From UBA4717 sp045577925 (GTDB lineage Bacteria; Bacillota; Clostridia; Oscillospirales; CAG-272), in contig JAZNJH010000031.1 in assembly GCA_045577925.1 (NCBI GenBank), positions 116,364 to 180,363 on the forward strand: a stretch of 64,000 nt of DNA. The letters are read 5' to 3'. This document shows, in pieces, positions 53,778 through 61,874 of the stretch. Below the pieces are notes generated by a model. It was given only the letters and a program-made list of their open reading frames with translations, was not told the DNA's origin and did no database searches. A program made the position numbers and the translations under genes. Every line of letters begins with the position of its first letter. The first letter of the stretch is position 1.

Positions 53778-54453
53778 CGTTTTCGCTGTTTTCCTTTTTT
53801 GAAGATGTTTCCTTTTTGCTTATCTTGTCTTTTTTACCGAAGAGGGATATCTTGTTCTCTTTTCCCTGCATAAGTCTTTTAATGTTATCTTTATGCTTAA
53901 AAATAACGATAGCCGCTATTAAGAAGGTGCATACAGTCGTAATAATATCCACCTTGCCGCCACTCAATCTGTTTATCAGAACGGGGTATAGAAACATGCA
54001 CATTACTGAGCCAAGGGAAACGTATTTATATCCTGCAACTATGATAGCAAATACCGCAAAAAGTATAAGAAAGCACAGCGGACTTGTACAAAGCACCGTA
54101 GCCGCAACTGCCGCTACGCCCTTCCCGCCCTTAAAATTAAAGTATACAGGATAAATATGCCCTAAAACACTTCCGAGTCCCGCTATGTATGCGCCCGGTT
54201 CTCCCATGAGAAGACGAGCGATATATATTGCAATCACCGTTTTTAAAATATCGCCTGCAAGTGTGAGCACCGCGGCGGTTTTACCATAAGTTCTCAGTAT
54301 ATTCGTCATGCCTGCGTTCTTACTGCCGTGATTTCTGATATCGTCATGATATATCAGCTTTGAAACGAGTATAGCACAGTTAACACCTCCGAGAAAATAA
54401 CCCGTTGCGGCACATATTAACCCAAGAATAACAGCACGTATTATAATATCCAT
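53764..54453 (-). CDS. plsY: Acyl-phosphate glycerol-3-phosphate acyltransferase
   Basis: A membrane enzyme that transfers acyl groups from acyl phosphate to glycerol-3-phosphate, the first step of phospholipid synthesis. 229 residues with five to six membrane segments. Its three motifs are present: GSKNAGMTNILRTYGK (motif 1), FKGGKGVAA (motif 2) and LGSVMCMF (motif 3 region). The last 35 residues form a Lys/Ser/Glu-rich tail (KKDKISKKETSSKKENS) longer than in most PlsY proteins. It lies 23 bases after der. Confidence 0.95.
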   Translation of the reverse strand: MDIIIRAVILGLICAATGYFLGGVNCAILVSKLIYHDDIRNHGSKNAGMTNILRTYGKTAAVLTLAGDILKTVIAIYIARLLMGEPGAYIAGLGSVLGHIYPVYFNFKGGKGVAAVAATVLCTSPLCFLILFAVFAIIVAGYKYVSLGSVMCMFLYPVLINRLSGGKVDIITTVCTFLIAAIVIFKHKDNIKRLMQGKENKISLFGKKDKISKKETSSKKENSENDENI

Positions 54454-54476
54454 ATTATGATCCTTTCATCGAAAAC

Positions 54477-55811
54477 TTAATCAGCGTTATCTCCACGCTG
54501 TCTTATAACAAGACGTATCGGCGTTCCTCTGAACCCAAAAACCTGCCTTAGCTGATTTTCAATATATCTCTGATATGAGAAGTGGAAAAGCTCAGCATCG
54601 TTACAGAATATAACGAACGTAGGCGGTGCAACAGAGGTCTGCGTCATATAGTATATTTTCAGCCTTCTGCCCTTATCTGACGGCGGCTGAACACGTGCGG
54701 TGCAGTCATTAAGCACATCGTTGAGCATGCCCGTCGTAATACGAAGCAGCGACTGTTCATGTACGTAATTTATCGTTTCAAAAAGCTTGTTAAGCCGCTG
54801 ACCTGTTTTTGCAGAAATAAACAAAAGCGGAGCATACGTCATATAAGAGAGCGAGGTGTATATCTTATCCGTCATCTGAGTCACAAGCTTATCCGTCTTA
54901 TCCTCAATTGAATCCCACTTGTTTATCGCTATTATGCATGCTTTGCCTGCTTCGTGAGCTATACCGGCTATCTTTTCGTCCTGCTCGGTTATTCCCTCGT
55001 TTGCATCAGCCATTATAATACATACGTCTGCACGCTCAACCGCCATTTTCGCTCTCAGAACGCTGTATCTTTCAATAGCATCGTTTACTTTGCTCTGACG
55101 TCTGATGCCTGCCGTATCGATAAACACGTATTTGCCGAATTCGTTTGTAATCTTAGTGTCAACAGCATCTCTCGTTGTACCAGGTATATCAGATACTATA
55201 AGTCGTTCTTCACCCGTGATCTTATTTATAAGTGAGCTCTTCCCTGCATTAGGCTTACCGATAACGGCAACCTTTATTGCATCGTCATCATCATCTTCTT
55301 CTGCCTCTTCGGGAAGGTACTCAAGAACTCTGTCGAGAAGGTCTCCCGAGCCCGTTCCGTGAACAGAAGAAAGCGCAACGGGATCCCCCTCTATACCAAG
55401 CTCATAAAACTCATAGTATTCCATGGGAAGTCTTCCTATGGAATCTATTTTATTAACAGCGAGCACAACAGGCTTACCGCTCTTTAAAAGCATAACGGCA
55501 ATTTCCCTGTCGTCTGCCGTAACACCGACACGTACGTCTGTCATAAATATTATAACGTCTGCCGTCTCTATCGCTATCTGCGCCTGGTTACGCATCTGTT
55601 TTAGTATTATATCGTCAGTCTTTGGCTCAATACCGCCGGTGTCTACAAGCATAAGCTTGCGTCCGCTCCATTCAATATCGTAATAAATTCTATCACGGGT
55701 AACGCCAGGAGTGTCCTCAACTATCGATACTCTCTCGCCGGCAAGCTTATTAAACAGCGTACTTTTCCCAACGTTAGGTCTGCCGACTATTGCTATTATT
55801 GGTTTTGACAT
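54477..55811 (-). CDS. der: Ribosome-assembly GTPase Der (EngA)
   Basis: A double GTPase needed for 50S assembly. 444 residues. The first G domain has GRPNVGKST (8-16), DTGG and NKID; the second has GKPNAGKSSLI, DTAGIRR and NKWD; the KH-like domain follows (about 355-440, ending PIRLVIRQRGDN). Between the two G domains lies an acidic linker EEAEEDDDDD. It sits between the lipoprotein gene and plsY. Confidence 0.97.
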   Translation of the reverse strand: MSKPIIAIVGRPNVGKSTLFNKLAGERVSIVEDTPGVTRDRIYYDIEWSGRKLMLVDTGGIEPKTDDIILKQMRNQAQIAIETADVIIFMTDVRVGVTADDREIAVMLLKSGKPVVLAVNKIDSIGRLPMEYYEFYELGIEGDPVALSSVHGTGSGDLLDRVLEYLPEEAEEDDDDDAIKVAVIGKPNAGKSSLINKITGEERLIVSDIPGTTRDAVDTKITNEFGKYVFIDTAGIRRQSKVNDAIERYSVLRAKMAVERADVCIIMADANEGITEQDEKIAGIAHEAGKACIIAINKWDSIEDKTDKLVTQMTDKIYTSLSYMTYAPLLFISAKTGQRLNKLFETINYVHEQSLLRITTGMLNDVLNDCTARVQPPSDKGRRLKIYYMTQTSVAPPTFVIFCNDAELFHFSYQRYIENQLRQVFGFRGTPIRLVIRQRGDNAD

Positions 55812-55846
55812 TTTATCTGTTCCTTTCCTCAGGATATGGGTACTTA

Positions 55847-56641
55847 TCAGGATACCAAATCTTTAAAATACTTGGTCATATACCCTTTATCTGAAACAAC
55901 GCTTTCAAATTCAGCAACATCCCCGAGCACATGGACTGTATCTGTTATAACGCCAAGTACCGCTCCGTTGTCGCTCTGCTTTATATAAAACTCGGGATAT
56001 ATTGAATAAAGTGAGTTATACTGAGATATTATATCCTTGAAATTTGTTTGATCAAGCAGGTTTGTATATCCGCTTGTTTGCGCAAAAGAGCCGTTTGTAA
56101 AATCTTTTTCAAAATTCTTATAATCAACTATGTTATCAAAGCCTATGAGTTTTGCGCCCATAAAGTCAATATTGATACCGTATGCAAAGTTAGTCTCGTC
56201 AGAACTTCCCTCCACAGTTACAGTGCCGCGACATAATGCAGATATAAGCTTATCGCTTTTGTAGGTTACGTTGAAGGAATCAACGTCGTAATATACTCCT
56301 GCATCTACTCCGGTCTGTGATATAAGTGATTTTCTCTGATTATTCACATAAGAATATATAAGTGCATTAACCTTTTCCTCGGTCTCTTTGTCACTATAAC
56401 CCGATATCTGCGGATATATCATATTTGCTATGTATGCATCCGTCTGCAAGCTCTCCTGCTTGATCTCAACAGAGTAAAGCTCAAGGGGGATTTCACTCAT
56501 AACGCTTTCTGATTCACTTTCACTATCCGATAATTCTGTTAAGGCATCTGTTCTATCATTTGTTATATCACGGTCATTAAAACACGCGCACACATAGATG
56601 CAAACAAGAAGCAGAATCAACAAAAATACAATTTTTTTCAT
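55847..56641 (-). CDS. Lipoprotein with a DUF4163/PdaC-like domain
   Basis: A 264-residue surface lipoprotein with a hydrophobic signal ending CACFN (lipobox Cys near residue 20). An acidic linker follows (DSESESESVMSE), then a globular part that begins MIYPQISGYSDKETEEKVN. This is the opening of DUF4163, as found next to deacetylase domains in PdaC and RsiV. A DUF3298-like half follows. There is no catalytic CE4 domain. The start at 56641 lies behind GGAGGG; the next gene up ends 17 bases earlier. A wall-sensing or lysozyme-binding role, as in RsiV, is a guess. Confidence 0.72.
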   Translation of the reverse strand: MKKIVFLLILLLVCIYVCACFNDRDITNDRTDALTELSDSESESESVMSEIPLELYSVEIKQESLQTDAYIANMIYPQISGYSDKETEEKVNALIYSYVNNQRKSLISQTGVDAGVYYDVDSFNVTYKSDKLISALCRGTVTVEGSSDETNFAYGINIDFMGAKLIGFDNIVDYKNFEKDFTNGSFAQTSGYTNLLDQTNFKDIISQYNSLYSIYPEFYIKQSDNGAVLGVITDTVHVLGDVAEFESVVSDKGYMTKYFKDLVS

Positions 56642-56658
56642 TCGTTTCCCTCCACAAT

Positions 56659-57966
56659 TCAATACAGGATATTTGAAACAATATCCGCACCGTCATTCGA
56701 CACAGCAAAAGCGGTGACACCAAGCTTTTCACCAAGTTCTTCGAGCGACATATTGTCAAGAAAAAGCTCACCCTCTCGCCTTACGGCAACTGCCGGAACA
56801 AGCAACCTTTCCCCAAGTCTTTTGTCTTTCAGCTGAGTATATATATCGCTTCCAGTAAGAAGTCCTGCTACGGAAATATTTTCGCCAAAGAAATCATTTT
56901 TTATCTTGTATACGCGGCACTTTGTTTTGCCTTGGGTCATTTTTTCTATTTTTTCAACAGTGCGGCAAATAAAATCATATGCAGCCTCGCCCGTTGCAAT
57001 AGAAAGCTCTCTTATTTTTTCAAGTGTTTCGACTTCTGTATATGAAAGTTCATCATTCACCTCGTCCTCCGACGAGCGTATCGTGCCTATTCCGTCCTCA
57101 AGCTGAGGATAATCCTCATAATAATCGGCTTCGGGTAACGGCTTTTCTGCTTTGAGATAGAACTCGTCTGCGCAGAAAAACAGTCTTTTTCCGTATTCAA
57201 TCTTGCATCTGTCACCAAATGCATTTACGCTTTCTATTATTTCTGCACATTCTTCTTTGGTAAACGGCTCAAGTGGATATAGCTTATCTCTGAATTTTGT
57301 AAGCCCTGCCGGTACTACCGATACTCCGATAATCGTATCATGATACTTCTCCATCTTACTCATTGTATATGTGAGATTATCACCATCATTAACAGATCGG
57401 CATAAAACTATCTGGAAATTAAGCTCTATTCCAGCCTCGTGCAGCCTGTCTATATATGAGAGTACCTTACCGGCATTCTTGTTTTTCATCATCTTAACAC
57501 GTAGCTCGGGGTCCATGGTGTGAACCGATATGTTAACAGGGCTCATGCGCATCTCTATAATGCGGTCTATATCCTCATCGGTCATGTTAGTAAGGGTAAC
57601 ATAGTTACCCATTAAAAATGAAAGTCTTGAATCGTCGTCTTTGAAATATATCGTTTCCCGCATACCTCGCGGATTCTGGTCCACAAAGCAAAAGATGCAT
57701 TTATTCATGCATGACTGCTTTTCGTCCATAAGATAAGTTTCAAATTCAAAGCCGAGTTCGTCATACTCGTCTTTTTTTATTATTATGGTTTTGAGTTTTT
57801 CGCCGTTTCTTATATATTCAATTTCGAGCTTTTTTGCAATAGTTCTGTATCTGTAATCAAGAACGTCGCGGATTTCATATCCGTTCACGCTAAAGAGCGT
57901 ATCCCCGCCCTTTATTCCTGCTTTGTCAACATAGGAATCAGCGCAGACTTCTTTTATAAGTACCAT
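56659..57966 (-). CDS. DUF512 family protein with PDZ and radical-SAM-like cysteines
   Basis: A 435-residue protein. A PDZ-like domain (1-68) has ADSYVDKAGIKGGDTLFSVNG. Then comes a radical-SAM-like domain with Cys86, 90 and 93 in CMNKCIFCFVDQNPRGMR, the CxxxCxxC cluster motif. The DUF512 domain follows. The family is conserved next to der across Clostridia and its substrate is unknown. It is the first gene of the DUF512-lipoprotein-der-plsY-cysK operon and starts behind AAAGGAT. Confidence 0.92.
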   Translation of the reverse strand: MVLIKEVCADSYVDKAGIKGGDTLFSVNGYEIRDVLDYRYRTIAKKLEIEYIRNGEKLKTIIIKKDEYDELGFEFETYLMDEKQSCMNKCIFCFVDQNPRGMRETIYFKDDDSRLSFLMGNYVTLTNMTDEDIDRIIEMRMSPVNISVHTMDPELRVKMMKNKNAGKVLSYIDRLHEAGIELNFQIVLCRSVNDGDNLTYTMSKMEKYHDTIIGVSVVPAGLTKFRDKLYPLEPFTKEECAEIIESVNAFGDRCKIEYGKRLFFCADEFYLKAEKPLPEADYYEDYPQLEDGIGTIRSSEDEVNDELSYTEVETLEKIRELSIATGEAAYDFICRTVEKIEKMTQGKTKCRVYKIKNDFFGENISVAGLLTGSDIYTQLKDKRLGERLLVPAVAVRREGELFLDNMSLEELGEKLGVTAFAVSNDGADIVSNILY

Positions 57967-58016
57967 ATAAAGCTATCCTTTCAATTTACGCGCATGCACA
58001 TAAATAACCACTTTAG

Positions 58017-58045
58017 ATTATAACATCAGCGCTCTCTTTTGTCAA
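58017..58045 (-). promoter_or_regulatory. Promoter of the DUF512-der-plsY-cysK operon
   Basis: Minus strand: -35 TTGACA (58040-58045), 17-bp spacer, -10 TATAAT (58017-58022). The TGA stop of the upstream AraC gene lies within the -35 hexamer. Confidence 0.88.
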
Positions 58046-58923
58046 CAAAAGCTTTTATGAATATATTGTGATTTATACTGTTTTGGCGAAACTCCAATTA
58101 TCTTTTTAAAATTACGGTAAAACGTTGAAAAATCCGCATATCCGCAAAGTCCGTATATAGCCGTTATTTTGTACCCCTCTTTTATGTAACGACACGCTTT
58201 CTTTATTCTGCACATGTTTAAGTAAGTATTAAATGAGTACCCGGTTATCTCAAAAAACAGCCCGCAGAAGCTGCTTCTTGACATAGCACTTCGTCTGCAC
58301 ATTTCCTCAAGCGATATATTATCTTCATAATTTTCTTCAATATAGCGCACGCAGTATAAAACATATTCCTTATTATTTTCAAAATAGGCATTGATATGTT
58401 CTGCTTCTCTTTCAAAATAAGAGCGCGCTATAAGGGTTATAAGCAACAGTGCATATGCACGGATTATCTCGGTAAAGCCAAATGACTTTTTCTTAAACTC
58501 CTTGAACATATGCTCCAAAGTGCTCTCAACTAAAATTATCTCATCGGGCGCAAGAGAAAACTTCGGCCGTACACTTAAATACTTATCAATTTGGAAATCG
58601 CGAAGAAAATTAGCAGCTATTTTATTTGATATAGATATATCGCCAAAGAAATCGGGCATGAAGGAAAATGCGTAAAATACACACTCATCATCAGGCGATA
58701 TATAATGTTTAACTCCCGGCGGAATTATAAACATATCTCCGTGTGTCATAATTGAGGATTCGTTTTCAACGAAATGCTCAAGTTTTCCCTTGATTATATA
58801 GTATATCTGAAAATACTCATGGGTATGCGGTTTTCTTGCCTCAACCGTCTTTTCAACCTTATGTATATAGAATCCGTCAGTAGAATCCTTGTAATATGAA
58901 AGTATAAAATTCTTGATATCCAT
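58042..58923 (-). CDS. AraC-family transcriptional regulator with cupin sensor domain
   Basis: A 293-residue regulator. An N-terminal cupin domain (about 25-100) carries HTHEYFQIYYIIKG and PPGVKHYISPDDE, the fold that binds small ligands in AraC proteins. The C-terminal double helix-turn-helix (about 190-290) has LEEMCRRSAMSRSSFCGLFF and KITAIYGLCGYADFSTFYRN, ending GVSPKQYKSQY. It is transcribed divergently from the AtuA-like operon and is almost certainly its regulator. A direct repeat with 21-base period lies between them. AAAGGAGG precedes the ATG. Confidence 0.92.
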   Translation of the reverse strand: MDIKNFILSYYKDSTDGFYIHKVEKTVEARKPHTHEYFQIYYIIKGKLEHFVENESSIMTHGDMFIIPPGVKHYISPDDECVFYAFSFMPDFFGDISISNKIAANFLRDFQIDKYLSVRPKFSLAPDEIILVESTLEHMFKEFKKKSFGFTEIIRAYALLLITLIARSYFEREAEHINAYFENNKEYVLYCVRYIEENYEDNISLEEMCRRSAMSRSSFCGLFFEITGYSFNTYLNMCRIKKACRYIKEGYKITAIYGLCGYADFSTFYRNFKKIIGVSPKQYKSQYIHKSFC

Positions 58924-58940
58924 ACCGTACCTCCTTTTTT

Positions 58941-58969
58941 ATTTTAGCACACAGCTAGACAAAATGCAA
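58941..58969 (-). promoter_or_regulatory. Promoter of the AraC-family gene
   Basis: Minus strand: -35 TTGCAT (58964-58969), 17-bp spacer, -10 TAAAAT (58941-58946). The -35 lies inside the first copy of the direct repeat, so binding there should repress the regulator itself. Confidence 0.68.
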
Positions 58970-58992
58970 TAACAAATCAACAAAATGCAATA
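58960..58992. promoter_or_regulatory. Two-copy direct repeat, probable AraC-type operator
   Basis: The 12-mer CAAAATGCAATA occurs at 58960-58971 and again at 58981-58992, identical and exactly 21 bases apart (two helical turns). That is the spacing of AraC-family half-sites. The second copy ends eight bases before the -35 of the AtuA-like operon, and the first covers the -35 of the regulator gene. Confidence 0.78.
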
Positions 58993-59000
58993 TACACGCT

Positions 59001-59029
59001 TTGCTGTTATGCTAAACTTAAAGTATAAG
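59001..59029 (+). promoter_or_regulatory. Promoter of the AtuA-like operon
   Basis: -35 TTGCTG (59001-59006), 17-bp spacer, -10 TATAAG (59024-59029). The -35 is weak, as expected for a promoter that needs an activator bound just upstream. Confidence 0.65.
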
Positions 59030-59050
59030 AATAAATAATTGGAGGTATAT

Positions 59051-60364
59051 ATCAAAATCGTATCGCTTTGCGGACTTCTAGGTTACGGATACAGCGAAGA
59101 AGCACTTGATATTGCTTTTAGCGAAAACGTCGACTACGTTGGTGTTGACGCAGGGTCAACTGATCCGGGCCCGTATTACCTTGGCAGCGGAAAATCGTTT
59201 ACAGACAGAGCCGCTGTTAAAAGAGATCTTGCTCTTGCTCTCCCTAAGGCACTTGAGCAGAGAGCACCGTTTATAATAGGTACCGCCGGAGGTGCCGGAG
59301 GCGCTGTTCATACAGACTGGCTTGTTGAGATAATAAAGGAAATAGCCTCAGAACAATCGCTTTCCTTTAAGCTTGGTATAATATACAGCGACGTTGACAA
59401 GGATTATGTGTTAAGTAAACTGGATGCCGGCAAAGTCATACCTATGTGCGAGACCTTCAGTCTTGATAAAAAGGCTGTAAATGATTCTGAGAGAATAGTA
59501 AGTCAGATAGGGATCGCTCCTATACTTGACATGCTAAAAGAAAAGGTTGACGTTATAGTTGCAGGCCGTGCATGCGATACTGCAATATATGCCGCTCCCT
59601 GTATTTATGAGGGCTATGATCCCGGTCTTGCATTTCATATGGCAAAAATTATGGAGTGCGGTGCTATGTGCTGCGAGCCCGTTGCGGCGGCAGATGTTAT
59701 GCAGGGATATATGCACAAAGACTATTTCGAGCTATGTCCTGCAAACCCCGCAAGACGATGCAGCGCACAGCGTGCGGCAGCTCATACCATGTATGAGCAG
59801 ACAAACCCGTTCATGATATACGAACCTGACGGCGAAATCAATCTTAAAAATTCTAAGTTTGAGCAGATTGACGAGCGCACTGTAAGAATATCGGGTTCGG
59901 TCTTCACTGAAGCCAAAGAAAAGACCCTCAAGCTTGAGGGCGTAAAAAAAGTCGGCTACAGAACTGTGTGTATCGGTGGCATTTACGACCCTTTGACTAT
60001 TGAAAATTTTGATTTTATCGAAAAAACAGTCAAAGACTTTGTAAAGCAAAATGCATCGTTTTCACCTGACGATTATACTTTTATGTTCAGACGCTACGGC
60101 TCTGCAGAGTCAAATATGGGTATAGTAATCGATGTTGTTGGCAAAACGCAGGAAATTGCTGACACCATATGCTCCCTTGCCCGCTCTCGTACCCTTCACT
60201 GCGATTACATTGAAAGAAGGTCGAGTGCCGGAAACGTTGCTTTTCCATTTTCTCCATCTGACATTCACGTTGGTGAGGTTTACGAGTTCTCAGTATTCCA
60301 TCTTGTAAAAGTAGACTCGCTTTCTGAAACGGTAAAGACAAAGATCGAGGAGGTAGGAAAATGA
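59051..60364 (+). CDS. AtuA-like (DUF1446) family protein, apparent ATC start
   Basis: A protein of about 437 residues of the acyclic terpene utilization AtuA / DUF1446 family, with YVGVDAGSTDPGPYYLGSG, IIGTAGGAGGAVHTDW, VIVAGRACDTAIYAA, YELCPANP-like CPANPARRCS, and MFRRYGSAESN near the C-terminus. Atu proteins act in citronellol-type catabolism, but the family is wide and the reaction of this branch is unknown. GGAGG at 59041-59045 points to a start at 59051, where the codon is ATC rather than ATG (relatives start MKIVSL). No ATG, GTG or TTG follows for a long way; the TTG at 59039 overlaps the ribosome-binding site. Its stop overlaps the DUF4387 start (ATGA). Confidence 0.86.
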   Translation: MKIVSLCGLLGYGYSEEALDIAFSENVDYVGVDAGSTDPGPYYLGSGKSFTDRAAVKRDLALALPKALEQRAPFIIGTAGGAGGAVHTDWLVEIIKEIASEQSLSFKLGIIYSDVDKDYVLSKLDAGKVIPMCETFSLDKKAVNDSERIVSQIGIAPILDMLKEKVDVIVAGRACDTAIYAAPCIYEGYDPGLAFHMAKIMECGAMCCEPVAAADVMQGYMHKDYFELCPANPARRCSAQRAAAHTMYEQTNPFMIYEPDGEINLKNSKFEQIDERTVRISGSVFTEAKEKTLKLEGVKKVGYRTVCIGGIYDPLTIENFDFIEKTVKDFVKQNASFSPDDYTFMFRRYGSAESNMGIVIDVVGKTQEIADTICSLARSRTLHCDYIERRSSAGNVAFPFSPSDIHVGEVYEFSVFHLVKVDSLSETVKTKIEEVGK

Positions 60365-60657
60365 AGCTTATAGAACTTGCAAAAATACTGCGCAGCAAGA
60401 ATGCGGGGCCCCTGTATATTACATTTGATTTAATGTTTGATGACAGCGAAAAAATGCAAAAAGTATTAAATGGCCTCACAAAAGAAAAAATCGCAAAAGC
60501 TTACAACGTTGACCAAAAACTTATTGATATCATTTCGTATGAAATCGTAGACTCTATCAAAATAACTTTCCCGAGAAAGTGTATCAGCGGCAGTATTCAT
60601 GACGATGACGTATACGGATGCCAACAACACATGCCGCTTGCAAATATAGAAATATGA
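60361..60657 (+). CDS. DUF4387 family protein
   Basis: A 98-residue soluble protein that matches DUF4387, with LAKILRSKNAGPLYITFDLMF near the N-terminus and SIKITFPRKCISGSIHDDDVYG in the second half, ending HMPLANIEI. DUF4387 proteins are repeatedly encoded directly after AtuA-like genes and probably form a complex with them. The coupled start (ATGA) with GAGGAGG in front supports equal expression. Function unknown. Confidence 0.85.
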   Translation: MKLIELAKILRSKNAGPLYITFDLMFDDSEKMQKVLNGLTKEKIAKAYNVDQKLIDIISYEIVDSIKITFPRKCISGSIHDDDVYGCQQHMPLANIEI

Positions 60658-60670
60658 TGAGGTGAAATAT

Positions 60671-61867
60671 ATGTACGCAGATAAGGATTATATAATCGCT
60701 CTGAGACGTGAACTTCACATGTATCCTGAGATCGGTTTCGATCTTCCAAAAACCATCGTGCTGGTCAAACGAGAACTTGAGAAAATCGGTGTGGATTATA
60801 CAGATACGCTCGGTGAGTCAAGCATTGTTGCAACAATAAACCCCGAGAAAACAAACTTCACTATCGGTATTCGTGCCGATATGGATGCTTTACTCATAAA
60901 TGAAACAAATGATGTTGACTACAAATCCAAAATTGACGGTCAGATGCATGCGTGCGGGCATGATGCTCATACAGCAATGTTACTTGGCACAGCCAAAGCA
61001 CTCTACTCTATGCGTGACAAAATAAACTGCCGTGTCAAGCTTTTATTTCAGCCAAGTGAAGAGGGTGTTCGAAGCGGTGCGGGTGAAATGGTCAGATGCG
61101 GCGTTATGGACGATATTGACGTTATCATCGGTATGCACGTTGAAAACTGGCTTGATTCCTGCAAAATAGGCGTATGCAAAGGAGCTTCAATGGCATCAAG
61201 CAGAAATTTCCGCATTGATTTCAAGGGTGCTACCGCTCATGCTACACTGCCTCACACAGGAAAAGATGCTCTTGCTGCGGCTGTCCGTACATACAATAAT
61301 CTTCAATATATGCTGACACGTGAGCTCAGTCCGTTTGCAAAATACGTATTTTCTATCGGCAAGCTTTCGGGCGGCACTACACAAAATGTTATCGCTGACC
61401 ACGCTTATATGCTCGGTACGATTCGCACCTTTGATATGGAAGTTGACAGCTTTTTGGATCGCAGAATTCATGAAATTGCCGAAAACACCGCAAAGGAAAC
61501 GGGCGTTGAGGTAGAAATTCAAAGCACTCTCAAAGCGTTTGTTCTTTATAACAATCCCTATATCGCAGACCGCATTCTTGAATCTGCTGCAAAGGTAGTC
61601 GGCAAAGACGGCATCGTAAATATGCCCGAAAAGCTCAGTTCCGAAGATTTCTCGCAGTACCTCACCAAGAAGCCGGGTGTGTTTATAAGGCTCGGAACGA
61701 GAAATGCAGATAAAGGTTGCACGACTCTCCCGCACAACAATGACTTTATGATAGATGAAGATGCATTTGTTTTTGGAAGTGATACGTGCGTTCAGTTTGT
61801 TCTTGATAACATGGACGGAATTGACCCCGTAAAAATATCTGAAAGTGATGAAAGAGTAAAGGGGTAA
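60671..61867 (+). CDS. M20D-family amidohydrolase / aminoacylase
   Basis: A zinc-dependent amidase of the IAA-amino acid hydrolase / N-acyl-amino-acid deacylase group. 398 residues: HMYPEIGFDLPKT at the start, the metal site MHACGHDAHTAML (about 96-108), catalytic FQPSEEGVRSGAGEM, MHVENW, the dimerisation domain with SGGTTQNVIADHA, and SSEDFSQYL. I chose the ATG at 60671, six bases after GAGGTGA, rather than the GTG at 60662. It lies 13 bases after DUF4387, so the pathway probably includes hydrolysis of an amide-linked substrate. Confidence 0.92.
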   Translation: MYADKDYIIALRRELHMYPEIGFDLPKTIVLVKRELEKIGVDYTDTLGESSIVATINPEKTNFTIGIRADMDALLINETNDVDYKSKIDGQMHACGHDAHTAMLLGTAKALYSMRDKINCRVKLLFQPSEEGVRSGAGEMVRCGVMDDIDVIIGMHVENWLDSCKIGVCKGASMASSRNFRIDFKGATAHATLPHTGKDALAAAVRTYNNLQYMLTRELSPFAKYVFSIGKLSGGTTQNVIADHAYMLGTIRTFDMEVDSFLDRRIHEIAENTAKETGVEVEIQSTLKAFVLYNNPYIADRILESAAKVVGKDGIVNMPEKLSSEDFSQYLTKKPGVFIRLGTRNADKGCTTLPHNNDFMIDEDAFVFGSDTCVQFVLDNMDGIDPVKISESDERVKG

Positions 61868-61874
61868 AGGAATA

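Noticed and set aside
59039..59041. TTG at 59039 as start of the AtuA-like gene
   Set aside because: It overlaps the GGAGG sequence that would have to serve it and adds residues not seen in the family; ATC at 59051 fits spacing better.
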